Shown piece by piece: positions 25,101 to 34,419 of a DNA stretch of 64,000 nt; positions within the stretch are counted from its first letter, which is position 1; each line of letters begins with the position of its first letter. The position numbers and the translations under genes were made by a program. The stretch covers positions 62,001 through 126,000 of the forward strand of contig NZ_JAMXSF010000006.1 in the NCBI RefSeq assembly GCF_024124545.1. Direction: 5' to 3'. Below the pieces are notes generated by a model. The model made no database searches, was not told where the DNA came from, and worked only from the letters and a program-made list of their open reading frames with translations. The stretch is from Pseudoalteromonas sp. XMcav2-N. Its GTDB lineage: Bacteria > Pseudomonadota > Gammaproteobacteria > Enterobacterales > Alteromonadaceae.

Positions 25101-25136
25101 TATCAACAAGAACCCAGGCAGACTGAGCACCAGCAT
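22134..25136 (-). CDS. membrane-bound sensor protein with PAS, GGDEF and EAL domains
   Basis: This protein of about 1000 residues makes or degrades the second messenger cyclic di-GMP. From the N-terminus: a membrane segment, a periplasmic sensing region of about 240 residues with a dCache-like core, a second membrane segment near 265-285, a HAMP-like linker, two PAS regions (about 340-430 and 445-570), a GGDEF domain with intact GGDEF at 649-653, and an EAL domain with EAL at 777-779 and DDFGTGYSSL. Both catalytic signatures look intact, so either activity is possible. ATG 25136 falls inside a basic stretch (SIKQRFYRLM) that continues upstream in frame without any ATG, GTG or TTG, so the true start may be a non-standard ATT near 25175. 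It converges on the RAYT gene. Confidence 0.92.
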   Translation of the reverse strand: MLVLSLPGFLLILALLFAQRSNMLQMQEQQALMYANQVATLQHAEIAATQRLLQQLAYQPKELQHQPGVCPQLLSSAQHLSPSFANFGLATPDGNVTCSLSRISGPISIADRPYFQQAIDEGTFSIGEYQHDRSINSATLNFAHPVYQDGQLAMVIIAVKRLSHWSRSLSRLTLPQGTRVMVADHTRAIVAEYPYSNAPLGRAVSEDWPEGLNEQAVLLNDANGHHHVYIRLPLLAARGELTIYFAFPFESAWQQTQRHFALVLSSFFILLCLLIWLARYRLNKTLLQPLTQFRQAIAALAQGRTLDLTSHTMPQELAVLGAHFESMAKVRLQTEQQLTNKHTELQTLLSALPDSYLRVDTQGQVLAKHGSLVQQGNTLSELFPHHINKRIRVALTLLKDQPHLLLEYTQGENQRGYEVRVQGMSHAEEAVIVIRDISHRKQQEEALNLAALVYNNSSEGMVITDAHGYILDVNLAFTEVTGFSAHEAIGKTTAILNSGKHDRAFYRQMWHALSDTGRWQGEIINQRKNGELYTEWLTIDTVYDEQQEAYRRVAIFTDITDNKLKDEQLWRQSHYDSLTDLPNRTSLKKHLNNLLAEPGKQLAILLMDIDHFKDINDTLGHYYGDQLLTLVARALQSLEQTGVTLSRIGGDEFVIICEHCNSEAKAIALAERVQRVFKQDFVLDGESCHVGASIGIALSPRDGDSSELLLKAADQAMYRAKDQGRNGYACFDSTLRQQSEQRLLMLRDMRQALSDAQFVMYYQPIVNMQDQQIHKAEALIRWQHPDKGMISPGHFIPLAEETQLIHQLGEFAFQQTLLMLKRLQQHYGTFQISLNVSPVQFNAKHTSLLKWQEQLHNANLQPEDVVIEITEGLMMQGEGRSQARLGQLIQQGFSVALDDFGTGYSSLAYLKQMDTDFIKIDKRFVDGIEHNEDDLVLCETMIMMAHQLGLKVIAEGIETATQHELLKQAGCDFGQGYFYAKPMSQTDLEALLLEKSQQRQ

Positions 25137-25468
25137 CAATCGGTAAAATCGCTGTTTTATTGATATTTCTTTAATAATACAAACTCGCCTGGTTATGAGG
25201 TGGCGGCATGATACAAGCGCTGCGCGCTTTAACCAACCCGTTTAACCTAAATACTAGTCGAGAGTTATTAAATTTTCGGCTTTTTGGTAACACCATCGAG
25301 CCTAAAGATCTCATGAATGAAATATCCTTAAGTAGTCAAATTAGGTACGTTTTTCAGCCAAAAGATCTCGGATTATTCGTCTGCCCACATTTTCCCACCG
25401 ATTTCATGGAGTTCCATAAACCCCGCGATTTTTCTGGCCTGTAGGCGAGTCAAGGTGAGTGATCCAAC

Positions 25469-25498
25469 TTGACAAAAAGGCTTGTCAAGCCCTAGACT
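25469..25498 (+). promoter_or_regulatory. promoter of the dcw cluster (Pmra)
   Basis: A perfect -35 TTGACA (25469-25474) and a -10 TAGACT (25493-25498) are spaced by 18 bases. This is the strongest sigma-70 promoter seen in the window and it drives mraZ and the genes behind it. The leader to the mraZ ATG is about 75 bases and contains the MraZ boxes. Confidence 0.75.
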
Positions 25499-25507
25499 GT
25501 CATCCTG

Positions 25508-25542
25508 TGGGAAAATGTGGGTTAGAGTGGATCAAATTGGAT
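25508..25542 (+). promoter_or_regulatory. MraZ operator, four 10-bp-phased boxes
   Basis: TGGGA (25508), TGGGT (25518), TGGAT (25528) and TGGAT (25538) recur at exactly 10-base intervals. MraZ is known to bind TGGGN repeats separated by five bases upstream of its own gene. The boxes begin about ten bases after the -10, so bound MraZ would block the transcription start. Confidence 0.8.
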
Positions 25543-25580
25543 CAAAGATTCGTTTATTGTAACAGGCCGAGCGGGTAAGT

Positions 25581-26039
25581 ATGTTCCGCGGCGCAAGCTC
25601 ATTGAGCCTCGATGACAAAGGACGCTTTTCGATACCAACTCGGTATCGCCAGCCTCTGCTGTCTGAAGAACAGGGCGCTGTGATTTGCACTATTGCGATC
25701 AACGAACCATGCCTGTGGCTGTATCCACTGTCTGAATGGCGAGAAATAGAATCCAGGCTACAACGACTCTCCAACACTAACCCCAGAGTCAGACGCTGGC
25801 AGCGCATGCTTTTGGGGCATGCGGAAGAATACCAGCTGGACAAAAACGGCCGTATTTTACTGGCGCCCACGCTGCGTGCGCACGCTGGCCTTGGCAAAAA
25901 GCTGATGCTGGTGGGACTGCTCAATAAGTTTGAGATTTGGGACGAAGCACGCTGGTATGAACAAATGCAGGCCGATACTGAGATCGAGCGAAGTGGTGAC
26001 GTGGAAGCGTGCCCTGAGCTGGATGACTTTTCTTTATAA
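25581..26039 (+). CDS. mraZ: transcriptional regulator MraZ
   Basis: This 152-residue protein is the AbrB-fold DNA-binding regulator that opens most dcw clusters and represses them, forming ring-shaped oligomers. Two MraZ repeats are visible, each with a DxKGR- or DKNGR-type motif: LDDKGRFSIPTRYR near residue 10 and LDKNGRILLAPTLR near 86. The length is normal. It is preceded by GAGCGGG as a weak ribosome site. The gene is 21 bases upstream of rsmH. Regulation is shown by the four phased boxes in its own leader. Confidence 0.97.
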   Translation: MFRGASSLSLDDKGRFSIPTRYRQPLLSEEQGAVICTIAINEPCLWLYPLSEWREIESRLQRLSNTNPRVRRWQRMLLGHAEEYQLDKNGRILLAPTLRAHAGLGKKLMLVGLLNKFEIWDEARWYEQMQADTEIERSGDVEACPELDDFSL

Positions 26040-26060
26040 CTGGGGTGAAAACCAAATTTT

Positions 26061-26996
26061 ATGGCGACAGAACGGCAACATATTTCAGTGCTGATGGCTG
26101 AAACGCTGGATGCATTGAATATCCAACCCGATGGCACTTATATCGATGGCACATTCGGCCGCGGTGGTCACTCGGGTGAAATACTTAAGCGGCTGAACGA
26201 GCAGGGCAGATTGCAGGCCATCGATCAGGATCCGCAAGCGATTGCGGCGGCGCAGAAGTTTGCCGATGATCCGCGTTTCAGTATTGCCCACAATCGTTTT
26301 TCACACATTGAGAGCGTTGCCCGTGATGCCGGCTTGCTGGGTCAGGTTGATGGTATTTTGCTGGATATTGGCGTGTCTTCACCTCAGCTTGATGACGCCG
26401 AGCGTGGCTTTAGCTTCATGAAAGATGGTCCGCTTGATATGCGCATGAACCCAACGGCAGGTCGCAGTGCCGCACAGTGGTTAGCGGAAGCCGAACTGGA
26501 AGACATGGTGTTTGTGATCAAAAAATATGGCGAGGAAAAGTTTGCCCGCCGGATTGCGACCAAAATCATTGAAACCCGTGAGCACACTGAGATCACCTCC
26601 ACCAAGCAACTGGCAGACCTCATTGATGAAGCGGTGCCGGTAAAAGACAAGCACAAACATCCTGCTACCCGCACTTTTCAGGCGATTCGAATTTATATCA
26701 ACAGTGAGCTGGAAGAGATCCAGACGGCATTGCAGGCTGCGTTGGCGGTATTAAAACCGGGTGGGCGCCTGGTGGTGATCTCGTTTCACTCGCTGGAAGA
26801 TCGCATTGTTAAGCAATTTATTAAAAAACAGAGTAAAGGCGAGGCTGTGCCACGCGGTTTGCCGCTGACGGATGCACAGCTAAAGCAAAATCTGACACTG
26901 AAGGCGGTGGGCAAGGCTATCAAACCGAGTCAGGCAGAAATTGACGCCAATCCGCGGGCGCGCAGCTCAGTGTTGAGAATTGCTGAGAAACTGTAA
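26061..26996 (+). CDS. rsmH: 16S rRNA m4C1402 methyltransferase
   Basis: This 311-residue SAM-dependent enzyme (formerly MraW) methylates N4 of C1402 in 16S rRNA in the small-subunit P site. The SAM-binding motif [11 protein letters not shown] is near residues 28-38, [13 protein letters not shown] near 98, and the C-terminal [11 protein letters not shown] and [13 protein letters not shown] blocks are intact. The length fits the family. Its stop shares the final A with the ATG of ftsL (TAATG), which implies translational coupling. Confidence 0.98.
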   Translation: MATERQHISVLMAETLDALNIQPDGTYIDGTFGRGGHSGEILKRLNEQGRLQAIDQDPQAIAAAQKFADDPRFSIAHNRFSHIESVARDAGLLGQVDGILLDIGVSSPQLDDAERGFSFMKDGPLDMRMNPTAGRSAAQWLAEAELEDMVFVIKKYGEEKFARRIATKIIETREHTEITSTKQLADLIDEAVPVKDKHKHPATRTFQAIRIYINSELEEIQTALQAALAVLKPGGRLVVISFHSLEDRIVKQFIKKQSKGEAVPRGLPLTDAQLKQNLTLKAVGKAIKPSQAEIDANPRARSSVLRIAEKL

Positions 26997-27316
26997 TGAA
27001 AAAGCATCAGCGTCAGCCTAAGTTATTCGTAGAAATATGCCAGTTGTTACTGGATAACAAGCTGACGTTTTTGCTGCTGGCATTGACCTTAGGGTCGGCC
27101 CTTGCCGTGGTGCAGGTGACCCACCTAACCCGCCAGCAGCTGATTGAGCAGGATAAATTATTACAAAAACGAGATGAACTGGATCTGGAATGGCGCTACT
27201 TGTTGGTTGAGGAGGAGTTTTACTCGCAACATGCGCGCATTGAAGAAGTCGCCAGAACTCAATTGCAGATGAAGCGGCCAACCAGTAAAGAAGAACAGGT
27301 GATCGTACTACCATGA
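26996..27316 (+). CDS. ftsL: cell division protein FtsL
   Basis: This 106-residue bitopic inner-membrane protein forms the FtsQLB complex that activates septal wall synthesis. It has a short basic cytoplasmic tail, one membrane segment (about 21-43), then a periplasmic coiled-coil rich in Leu and Glu (about 45-90). The sequence is poorly conserved in the family. Identity rests on topology, size and position between rsmH and ftsI. It overlaps rsmH by one base and ftsI by four (ATGA). Confidence 0.93.
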   Translation: MKKHQRQPKLFVEICQLLLDNKLTFLLLALTLGSALAVVQVTHLTRQQLIEQDKLLQKRDELDLEWRYLLVEEEFYSQHARIEEVARTQLQMKRPTSKEEQVIVLP

Positions 27317-29127
27317 GCCCGGCGAAGAAGACCACAGTCAATTTAATCAGCTGGCGTTTTGCGTTGGTCAGCGTGATGCTGGTGCTGGTATTTGCCGCAC
27401 TGATTGCGCGTGCCGCTTATTTGCAAGTGATTGAGCCCGATAAAGCTCGTTCTGAAAATGCCAAGCGCACTGTACGGGTTGAGACTGTGCGGGTACAACG
27501 CGGGATGATCTTCGATCGCAATGGCAAGGAACTGGCGGTCAGTGTGCCTGTGGTCAGTGTTTATGCTGATCCTAAAGCGCTGGACAAAGCATTATCGAAA
27601 AAGGTGCTGAGAAAAGCCCGCCGTAATGGTGAAGATACTCAGGCATTAGCCGACAACGCTGCAGAGCTGAGTGCCCGTAAACACGCTTTCTATCGGGACG
27701 AAGTGCGTTGGCGGGAACTGGCTGATGTGCTGCAAATCAAACAAGAAAAGATAGATAAACGCCTGCGCGACAATCCCAAGCGTCGCTTTGTATATTTAAA
27801 GCGCCAGGTCACACCTGCGGTGGCCAATTATATTCGTCAGATGCGCTTACCCGGGATCCACTTACTCGACGAGTCGAAACGTTATTACCCCAATGGGGAA
27901 GTCACGGCCCATGTACTGGGTGTCACCAATATTGATGGCATTGGCATCGAAGGCATTGAAAAGCTCTATGACAAGGCGATGACTGGTACTGAAGGCCGCC
28001 GCACCATACGTAAGGATGCACAGGGGCGCGAGGTTCAGGTTTTGGCCGAAGAAGAACGCGTAGAGCCGGAAGATGTGCACCTGAGTATTGATTTACGTAT
28101 CCAGGCGATTGCTTATCAGGCACTTAAATCAGCTGTACTGACTTATCAGGCAACCTCTGGCTCGGCCATGGTGGTTGATGTGCATACCGGTGAAATTCTG
28201 GCGATGGTTAATAGTCCCAGCTTTAATCCCAATGATATGAGTGATGCGGCGCCATATAAACGCCGTAACCGTGCTATAACCGATCTATTTGAGCCGGGCT
28301 CCACGCTCAAGCCGCTGGCTGTGCTGGCCGGGTTAGATCATGGCGTGATCCAGGCGGACGACACCATAGATACCTACCCGGGCTGGATGCGCCTTAATGG
28401 TGGCTTGGTCAAAGATGAGCGTAATCACGGTGAAATGACACTGCGCGAAATCCTTAAGATTTCCAGTAACATGGGGGTGGCTAAAATCAGCCAGATGCTG
28501 CCCAAAGAATATTTTGTTGGCCTGTATCAGCAGGTTGGGTTTGGCGAAGACACCGGCACTATGATGATTGGCGAAAGTTCGGGCCTGTTTTACCCTAACC
28601 GTCGCTGGTCTGACTTTGAAATTGCTACCTTGTCATATGGTTATGCGGTTTCAGTCAGTACGGCACAGGTAGCCAGACTTTACGCTACGCTTGGTGCTGG
28701 CGGGATTTCCCGGCCACTGACCATAATGAAGCAGGATGGACCTGTGCCGGGAGAACGCCTGTTCCGTGAAGAAGATGCACTGGCTGTGGTGGAGATGATG
28801 GAATCGGTGTTTGAAAAAGGCGGCACGGCTTCTAATGTCATCGTCGATGGATATCGGGCAGCAGCTAAAACCGGTACTTCGGAAAAAGCCATCGCAGGCG
28901 GGTATGGCGACGAATATGTGGGTTATTTCGCCGGTGTTGCGCCTGTCAGCAATCCCCGTCTTGCGGTGGTTGTGATGATCAATGAACCTGGTGGTGATGT
29001 GTATTACGGTGGTCATACGGCGGGGCCGGTATTTGCCGAAATCGTTTCCAATGCACTGAGAATTTTAAATGTGGCACCGGATAAAGAGCGTGTCGCCTAC
29101 CTGTCGAGGCCTGATAATGATACATGA
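27313..29127 (+). CDS. ftsI: peptidoglycan transpeptidase FtsI (PBP3)
   Basis: This 604-residue class B penicillin-binding protein crosslinks septal peptidoglycan at the division site. A single membrane anchor (about 14-36) is followed by the dimerisation/pedestal domain, including RGMIFDRNGKELAVS, and a transpeptidase domain with Ser330 in STLK, Ser384-Ser385-Asn386 (SxN) and Lys519-Thr-Gly (KTG). It is slightly longer than the E. coli protein, with a Lys/Arg-rich insert around residues 90-130. It overlaps both neighbours: ftsL by 4 bases and murE by 11. Confidence 0.97.
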   Translation: MSPAKKTTVNLISWRFALVSVMLVLVFAALIARAAYLQVIEPDKARSENAKRTVRVETVRVQRGMIFDRNGKELAVSVPVVSVYADPKALDKALSKKVLRKARRNGEDTQALADNAAELSARKHAFYRDEVRWRELADVLQIKQEKIDKRLRDNPKRRFVYLKRQVTPAVANYIRQMRLPGIHLLDESKRYYPNGEVTAHVLGVTNIDGIGIEGIEKLYDKAMTGTEGRRTIRKDAQGREVQVLAEEERVEPEDVHLSIDLRIQAIAYQALKSAVLTYQATSGSAMVVDVHTGEILAMVNSPSFNPNDMSDAAPYKRRNRAITDLFEPGSTLKPLAVLAGLDHGVIQADDTIDTYPGWMRLNGGLVKDERNHGEMTLREILKISSNMGVAKISQMLPKEYFVGLYQQVGFGEDTGTMMIGESSGLFYPNRRWSDFEIATLSYGYAVSVSTAQVARLYATLGAGGISRPLTIMKQDGPVPGERLFREEDALAVVEMMESVFEKGGTASNVIVDGYRAAAKTGTSEKAIAGGYGDEYVGYFAGVAPVSNPRLAVVVMINEPGGDVYYGGHTAGPVFAEIVSNALRILNVAPDKERVAYLSRPDNDT

Positions 29128-30595
29128 TCTGAGCCTTGCACTGGCTAATATTGGGGTGTCATACCCAGCTATCCCCGTCAACGATTTGCGCCTGGACAGC
29201 CGAGATGTGTGTCCGGGCGATTGCTTTATTGCACTTCAGGGCCATCAGCAAGATGGTGGTCAGTATGTCGGTGCAGCGCTAAAGCGTGGCGCAGCTGTGG
29301 TCTTGGCCGACACACACTGTACCCTCGATGTAGAGGATGAACGAGTATTGCGGATCAGCGCACTGGCAGACAAAGTGGCTCTGCTGGCGGCGACATTTTA
29401 TGGTGAGCCCAGCCGTGCTCTGAAACTCGTTGGTGTCACTGGGACCAACGGTAAGTCAACCACGACGGCAATGATTGCACATTTGGCTGGCGCGTGTGGT
29501 TTGCCCGGTGCAGTGATTGGCACACTGGGATATGGTGCACCAGATGCACTGACGCCATTGCATAATACCACTCCGTCTCATGTTGATTTGCAACGTATTT
29601 TAAATGAACTGCGTCACAGCTACCAACTGGCTGCTATGGAAGTATCATCTCATGGGCTGGTACAGGGGCGAGTCTCACAGTGTCAGTTTAATGTGGCGGT
29701 ATTTACCAATCTGAGCCGCGACCATCTTGATTATCATGGCACAATGGAAAAGTATGCCGAGGCCAAACTAAAGCTATTTAGTGACTGTAAGCCGAATTAC
29801 GGGGTGGTTAATATTGACGACCCCTGGGCACAGGAATGGCTGAAAGCGGGTAAGGTTGTTCACCCGATAGGTTTTGGTCGCAAACCAGCTGATGGCCTAT
29901 TACATGACGCGTTAAAGCATTTCGTGTACTTCAGTGAGGCACAATTTGACAGTCAGGGGATCCATTTTAGATTGCACACCAGCTGGGGAGACGCTGAGGT
30001 CAGTACCCCGCTATTTGGTGAGTTTAATCTGTACAACCTGAGTGCGGCATTTGCTGTATTGCTGGTTCAGGGTATTCCACTGGCTCAGCTGGTTGCAGGA
30101 GCTGCACAATTACAGCCCGTCACCGGCCGGATGCAGGCCATCGAAGTTGCCGGACAGCCAACATGTGTGGTCGACTATGCCCATACGCCGGATGCACTGG
30201 CACTGGCACTTCAGGCGTTGCAGCAGCATGTACCAGGCAAAGTAACTTGTGTGTTTGGCTGCGGTGGTGAGCGCGATAAAGGCAAGCGCGCGTTAATGGC
30301 ACAGGCGGCTGAGCGATATGCAGATACCGTGGTGATCACCAGTGACAACCCGCGTGGTGAAGACCCATTAGCAATTATTGAAGACATTAAGGCTGGGCTC
30401 AGTAAGCCCGAGTATGCTCTTTGTCAGCCTGATAGGGCGAGTGCCATACGTGACGCAATTCGGGGCGCTGATCAACACAGTGTGATCCTGATCGCGGGTA
30501 AAGGGCATGAGGACTATCAGATTATAGGAAAACAACGCCTGGCTTTTAGTGATATTAGCTGGGCCCAGAAAATATTATCAGGGGAAAGTGCATGA
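29117..30595 (+). CDS. murE: UDP-MurNAc-tripeptide synthetase (meso-DAP adding)
   Basis: This 492-residue Mur ligase adds the third stem residue to UDP-MurNAc-L-Ala-D-Glu in the cytoplasm. The ATP loop is GTNGKST (Gly109-Lys113-Ser114). DNPR begins at Asp410, the signature for meso-diaminopimelate rather than lysine, so the organism has Gram-negative-type peptidoglycan. I chose ATG 29117, which gives the family's N-terminus. The longer frame from 29069 would overlap ftsI by almost 60 bases. The stop overlaps the murF ATG by three bases. Confidence 0.97.
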   Translation: MIHDLSLALANIGVSYPAIPVNDLRLDSRDVCPGDCFIALQGHQQDGGQYVGAALKRGAAVVLADTHCTLDVEDERVLRISALADKVALLAATFYGEPSRALKLVGVTGTNGKSTTTAMIAHLAGACGLPGAVIGTLGYGAPDALTPLHNTTPSHVDLQRILNELRHSYQLAAMEVSSHGLVQGRVSQCQFNVAVFTNLSRDHLDYHGTMEKYAEAKLKLFSDCKPNYGVVNIDDPWAQEWLKAGKVVHPIGFGRKPADGLLHDALKHFVYFSEAQFDSQGIHFRLHTSWGDAEVSTPLFGEFNLYNLSAAFAVLLVQGIPLAQLVAGAAQLQPVTGRMQAIEVAGQPTCVVDYAHTPDALALALQALQQHVPGKVTCVFGCGGERDKGKRALMAQAAERYADTVVITSDNPRGEDPLAIIEDIKAGLSKPEYALCQPDRASAIRDAIRGADQHSVILIAGKGHEDYQIIGKQRLAFSDISWAQKILSGESA

Positions 30596-31995
30596 TCAAG
30601 ATGGATCTCTCTTGGCTTGCGGATGTACTGAAGGCCCCTTATGACGGGCAAAACCGCAGTGTTTCAAATGTAAATACAGATACACGTACAATTAGTGAAA
30701 ACGAAGTGTTTCTGGCGTTAAAAGGGCCGAATTTTGACGGTCACAAATTTGTTGCCCAGGCGCAGCAAAAAGGCGCGATTGCCGCCATTGTTGATCATCC
30801 GGTAGAAGTAGATATTCCTCAACTGGTAGTGAAAGATACACGACTGGCACTGGGGCAACTTGGTCAGGCCGTGATCAGGCAGGTCGCACCAAAAACACTT
30901 GCTATTACGGGGAGTGTTGGCAAGACCACAGTGAAAGAAATGTCTGCGGCCATTTTGTCCCGGTTGGGTAAAGTGTTGGCGACTGCCGGTAATTTCAACA
31001 ATGACATTGGGGTGCCACTGACTTTGTTGCGTCTCAGTGAAGACGATGAATTTGCCGTGATAGAGCTGGGCGCAAACCATATCGGTGAAATTGCTTATAC
31101 CAGTGCACTGGTAAAGCCAGATGTTGCTGTTGTCTGTAATGTTGCGCCGGCGCACATTGAGGGTTTTGGCTCGATTGAAGGAGTTGGGCAGGCAAAAGGG
31201 GAAATTTTCTCCGGTCTGAAAGATAACGGTGTTGCTGTGTTGAACTGTGACTGTCGCTTTGCGCCGATGTGGGAGCAAAGTCTGACAACTCAGCGTACCA
31301 GCCGTTTCTCTATGACACAGCAACGTGATCTGTGGGTGGAAGATATCACCCTGGATACACTGGGACGTGCCACTTTTATACTGTGTCAGGGTACGCAACG
31401 CGTCTCCATCACGCTCCCTTTACCAGGTGAGCACAACGTTATGAATGCCCTGATAGCAGCCTCTTGTACCGTACAGCTGGGGGCGACGTTGGAAGATGTG
31501 AAACTGGCGCTGGAAAACATGGCAGAGGTAAAAGGTCGCGTCAATTTGATCGAGGTATCAGACACGCTGCGGATCATTGACGATAGCTACAACGCGAATG
31601 TTCGTTCAGTTAAAGCCGCCATTGATTTGTTGGCCAGTATGCCAGGTTATCGTGTATTCGCATTAGGTGATATGGGCGAGCTGGGAGAAGAAGCACGTCG
31701 ATACCATGAAGAAGTAGGTGAATATGCCAAAGAAAAAGGCATTGATGCGCTGTTTTCATTAGGTGTATTGAGTCGTTATGCCAGCGATGTACTTGAAACT
31801 GCCAATCGGCATTTTTCTCAGAGAGAGCATATGCTGCAGGCAATTGTACAACTACTGGCACAACGCGATGAGGTTTGTACCGTGGTCGTAAAAGGGTCAC
31901 GCAGTGCACGCATGGAGTTACTGGTTGCAGATCTGGTTGCAGCCGAGCAAGCATCCAATAATGGTTCTGACAGTGAAGAGGAACGCCCATGTTAG
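30592..31995 (+). CDS. murF: UDP-MurNAc-pentapeptide synthetase
   Basis: This 467-residue Mur ligase adds D-Ala-D-Ala to the UDP-MurNAc-tripeptide, the last cytoplasmic step before the lipid carrier. The ATP loop is GSVGKTT (Gly107 to Thr112). [13 protein letters not shown] and the [10 protein letters not shown] block are typical of MurF. The start ATGATC overlaps the murE stop, and the 3' end overlaps mraY by seven bases. The last 20 residues are acidic and poorly conserved. Confidence 0.97.
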   Translation: MIKMDLSWLADVLKAPYDGQNRSVSNVNTDTRTISENEVFLALKGPNFDGHKFVAQAQQKGAIAAIVDHPVEVDIPQLVVKDTRLALGQLGQAVIRQVAPKTLAITGSVGKTTVKEMSAAILSRLGKVLATAGNFNNDIGVPLTLLRLSEDDEFAVIELGANHIGEIAYTSALVKPDVAVVCNVAPAHIEGFGSIEGVGQAKGEIFSGLKDNGVAVLNCDCRFAPMWEQSLTTQRTSRFSMTQQRDLWVEDITLDTLGRATFILCQGTQRVSITLPLPGEHNVMNALIAASCTVQLGATLEDVKLALENMAEVKGRVNLIEVSDTLRIIDDSYNANVRSVKAAIDLLASMPGYRVFALGDMGELGEEARRYHEEVGEYAKEKGIDALFSLGVLSRYASDVLETANRHFSQREHMLQAIVQLLAQRDEVCTVVVKGSRSARMELLVADLVAAEQASNNGSDSEEERPC

Positions 31996-33071
31996 CCTGG
32001 TTAGCGGAATATCTGACGCAATATTACAGTGGCTTTAACGTTTTCTCCTATCTGACGCTACGTGCGATCCTGGGGATCCTGACCGCGTTAATCATCTCTT
32101 TGTATTTCGGGCCTAAGCTGATCAGAGCGTTACAGCGAATGCAGATTGGCCAGACAGTCCGGGATGATGGTCCTGAATCGCATTTATCTAAATCAGGCAC
32201 GCCAACCATGGGCGGGTTGTTGATCTTGGGTGCTATTTTTGCCAGCACTTTACTGTGGGGTGACCTTGGCAATAAATATGTCTGGATCACTTTGTTTGTG
32301 ATTGGATCGCTGGGGGTTGTCGGGTTCGTTGATGACTACCGTAAAGTAATACGTAAAGACAGTAAAGGTTTGATAGCCCGGTGGAAATATTTTTGGCAGT
32401 CAGTGATTGCGATTTCGGTCGCGGCCTTTATTTACTTCACTTCCTCAGATCCGTCAGAAACTGTGCTCGTCGTGCCATTTTTCAAAGACGTATTGCCTCA
32501 ACTGGGCTTGTTTTATCTGGTGATGAGCTATTTTGTGCTGGTAGGCACGTCGAACGCCGTGAACCTGACCGATGGACTTGATGGTTTAGCCATAGTGCCG
32601 ACCATTCTTGTGGCGTCGGCACTGGCCATTATCGCTTATGTAACCGGAAATGCTGTATTTGCAAATTACCTCCATATTCCTCATATAGCCTCTGCCAGTG
32701 AGCTGGTGGTGGTCTGCACGGCAATTGTTGGCGCAGGGCTTGGCTTTTTGTGGTTTAACACCTATCCGGCTCAAGTCTTTATGGGCGACGTTGGCTCACT
32801 TGCACTCGGTGGCGCACTCGGGATTATCGCCATTTTGGTACGTCAGGAGCTGGTGTTGCTGATTATGGGCGGGGTGTTCGTTATGGAAGCACTTTCTGTG
32901 ATCTTACAGGTTGGCTCCTATAAATTGCGTGGTCAGCGGATTTTCCGTATGGCGCCTATCCATCATCATTATGAATTAAAGGGTTGGCCAGAGCCCAGAG
33001 TAATTGTGCGATTTTGGATTATTTCGATCATATTAGTGCTGGCGGGGCTGGCAACTTTAAAGATCCGCTAA
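31989..33071 (+). CDS. mraY: phospho-MurNAc-pentapeptide transferase MraY
   Basis: This 360-residue inner-membrane enzyme with about ten helices transfers phospho-MurNAc-pentapeptide to undecaprenyl phosphate, forming lipid I. Catalytic motifs are all present: VDDYRKV near residue 115, [10 protein letters not shown] near 190, [11 protein letters not shown] near 265 and the HHHYE motif followed by GWPEPRV near 325. The length equals the E. coli enzyme. It starts inside the murF end, and murD follows after 22 bases. Confidence 0.98.
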   Translation: MLAWLAEYLTQYYSGFNVFSYLTLRAILGILTALIISLYFGPKLIRALQRMQIGQTVRDDGPESHLSKSGTPTMGGLLILGAIFASTLLWGDLGNKYVWITLFVIGSLGVVGFVDDYRKVIRKDSKGLIARWKYFWQSVIAISVAAFIYFTSSDPSETVLVVPFFKDVLPQLGLFYLVMSYFVLVGTSNAVNLTDGLDGLAIVPTILVASALAIIAYVTGNAVFANYLHIPHIASASELVVVCTAIVGAGLGFLWFNTYPAQVFMGDVGSLALGGALGIIAILVRQELVLLIMGGVFVMEALSVILQVGSYKLRGQRIFRMAPIHHHYELKGWPEPRVIVRFWIISIILVLAGLATLKIR

Positions 33072-33093
33072 AGTAGTACACTAAGGTCAGGAT

Positions 33094-34419
33094 ATGGGTT
33101 ATTTAGACACCTTAAAGAATAAACATATAACTGTACTCGGGCTGGGTGTGACCGGTCTGGGCATAGTACGTTTTCTGGTACGCCATGGGATTACCCCTAA
33201 GGTAGTTGACTCACGACCTGTGCCTCCCGGAGCAGACTGGATGAATCATAATCTGCCAGAGTGTGAAGCGGTATTTGGCCCGCTCGCAGAGGCGGCACTG
33301 AGTGCCACCGATCTGGTTGTGATTAGCCCGGGTGTGCCTTTGTATGAGACCTGTGTTGCCCAGGCCATTGCTGCCGGAGTTGAAGTCATTGGCGACGTGG
33401 AATTATTTGCTCGCCTGAATGAAAAGCCGGTAATTGCTGTGACAGGCTCGAACGGTAAATCAACCGTGGTCAGCCTGGCTGCTGAGGTATGTCAGCAAGC
33501 TGGTCTCAAAGTTGGCCTGGGTGGGAACATTGGTACTTCTGTGTTGGATCTGCTGGAGCAAGACTTTGATGTGTTTGTGCTGGAGCTGTCTAGTTTTCAG
33601 CTTGAAACTACCCATAGTTTGCACTGTATGAGCGCGATGATCCTCAACATCACCGAAGATCATATGGACAGATACCCGGATTTTGCTGCCTACTGCGAAG
33701 CCAAATTACGCATCTATCAGCAGGTCGATTGTCTTGTATATAACGCCGAAGACGCCCGTACCTATTTACCCCACGATAACGCGCTGAGTGTGGCGCTTGA
33801 GGGGGCTGCGTGTTGTTTAACAGAAGAAGAGGGACAGAGTTATTTTGCGCTGAATGGCAAAAAACTGTGTCCGGCTGATGAGCTTGCCATGCCTGGTAGA
33901 CATAATCAGTTTAATGCTCTGGCTGTGATGGCGCTCCTGTCTCCTCTGTCTTTGCCAGAGAGCGCGTTCATCAGGGCATTTAGGGCATTCAAAGGATTAC
34001 CGCATCGCTGTCAGTTGGTTGCCGATGTAAAAGGGGTTCGTTATTTTAATGACTCTAAGGCAACCAATGTTGGCGCGACGGTGGCGGCGTTGGAGAGTCT
34101 GGCCGGTGAGCAGGGGCAGATCCTGTTGATCGTTGGCGGCGATGCCAAAGGCGCAGATCTGTCTCCACTCAAGCAACCTTTAAAACACTACTGCAAAACC
34201 ATCTTTTGCTTTGGTAAAGATGGCGCGGATTTCATGCCTTTGCATCCTGAGAGTCAGATGGTCAACAACTTGAGTGAAGCCGTAGCACTGGCAGCCCAAC
34301 AGGCCACGCCCGGGGACCTGGTGTTACTGGCGCCAGCGTGTGCCAGCATTGACATGTATGCCAACTACATGGCCCGTGGCGAGGAGTTCTGTCGGCTGGT
34401 TGAGGGGCAAGCATGCTGA
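33094..34419 (+). CDS. murD: UDP-MurNAc-L-Ala:D-Glu ligase
   Basis: This 441-residue cytoplasmic Mur ligase adds D-glutamate to UDP-MurNAc-L-alanine. It has an N-terminal Rossmann-like UDP-binding domain (VLGLGVTGLG near residue 14), the ATP loop GSNGKST near 115, the central ELSSFQLETT block and C-terminal FNDSKATNVGAT. The start has AGG a few bases upstream in the short mraY-murD gap, one of the few non-overlapping junctions. The 3' end overlaps ftsW by seven bases. Confidence 0.97.
   Translation: MGYLDTLKNKHITVLGLGVTGLGIVRFLVRHGITPKVVDSRPVPPGADWMNHNLPECEAVFGPLAEAALSATDLVVISPGVPLYETCVAQAIAAGVEVIGDVELFARLNEKPVIAVTGSNGKSTVVSLAAEVCQQAGLKVGLGGNIGTSVLDLLEQDFDVFVLELSSFQLETTHSLHCMSAMILNITEDHMDRYPDFAAYCEAKLRIYQQVDCLVYNAEDARTYLPHDNALSVALEGAACCLTEEEGQSYFALNGKKLCPADELAMPGRHNQFNALAVMALLSPLSLPESAFIRAFRAFKGLPHRCQLVADVKGVRYFNDSKATNVGATVAALESLAGEQGQILLIVGGDAKGADLSPLKQPLKHYCKTIFCFGKDGADFMPLHPESQMVNNLSEAVALAAQQATPGDLVLLAPACASIDMYANYMARGEEFCRLVEGQAC

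Larger units (their letters stand above)
25137..25580. other. divergent intergenic region before mraZ
   Basis: This 444-base gap holds, at its left end, the likely upstream coding extension of the GGDEF-EAL gene (to about 25175). At its right end are the mraZ promoter and four MraZ boxes. Between them (about 25200-25460) I see nothing that I can assign. A 78-codon open frame there lacks a ribosome site and recognisable features. Confidence 0.6.

Noticed and set aside
25208..25444. 78-codon plus-strand open frame before mraZ
   Set aside because: No ribosome site, no recognisable domain, overlaps the divergent regulatory region, and it ends just before the mraZ promoter.
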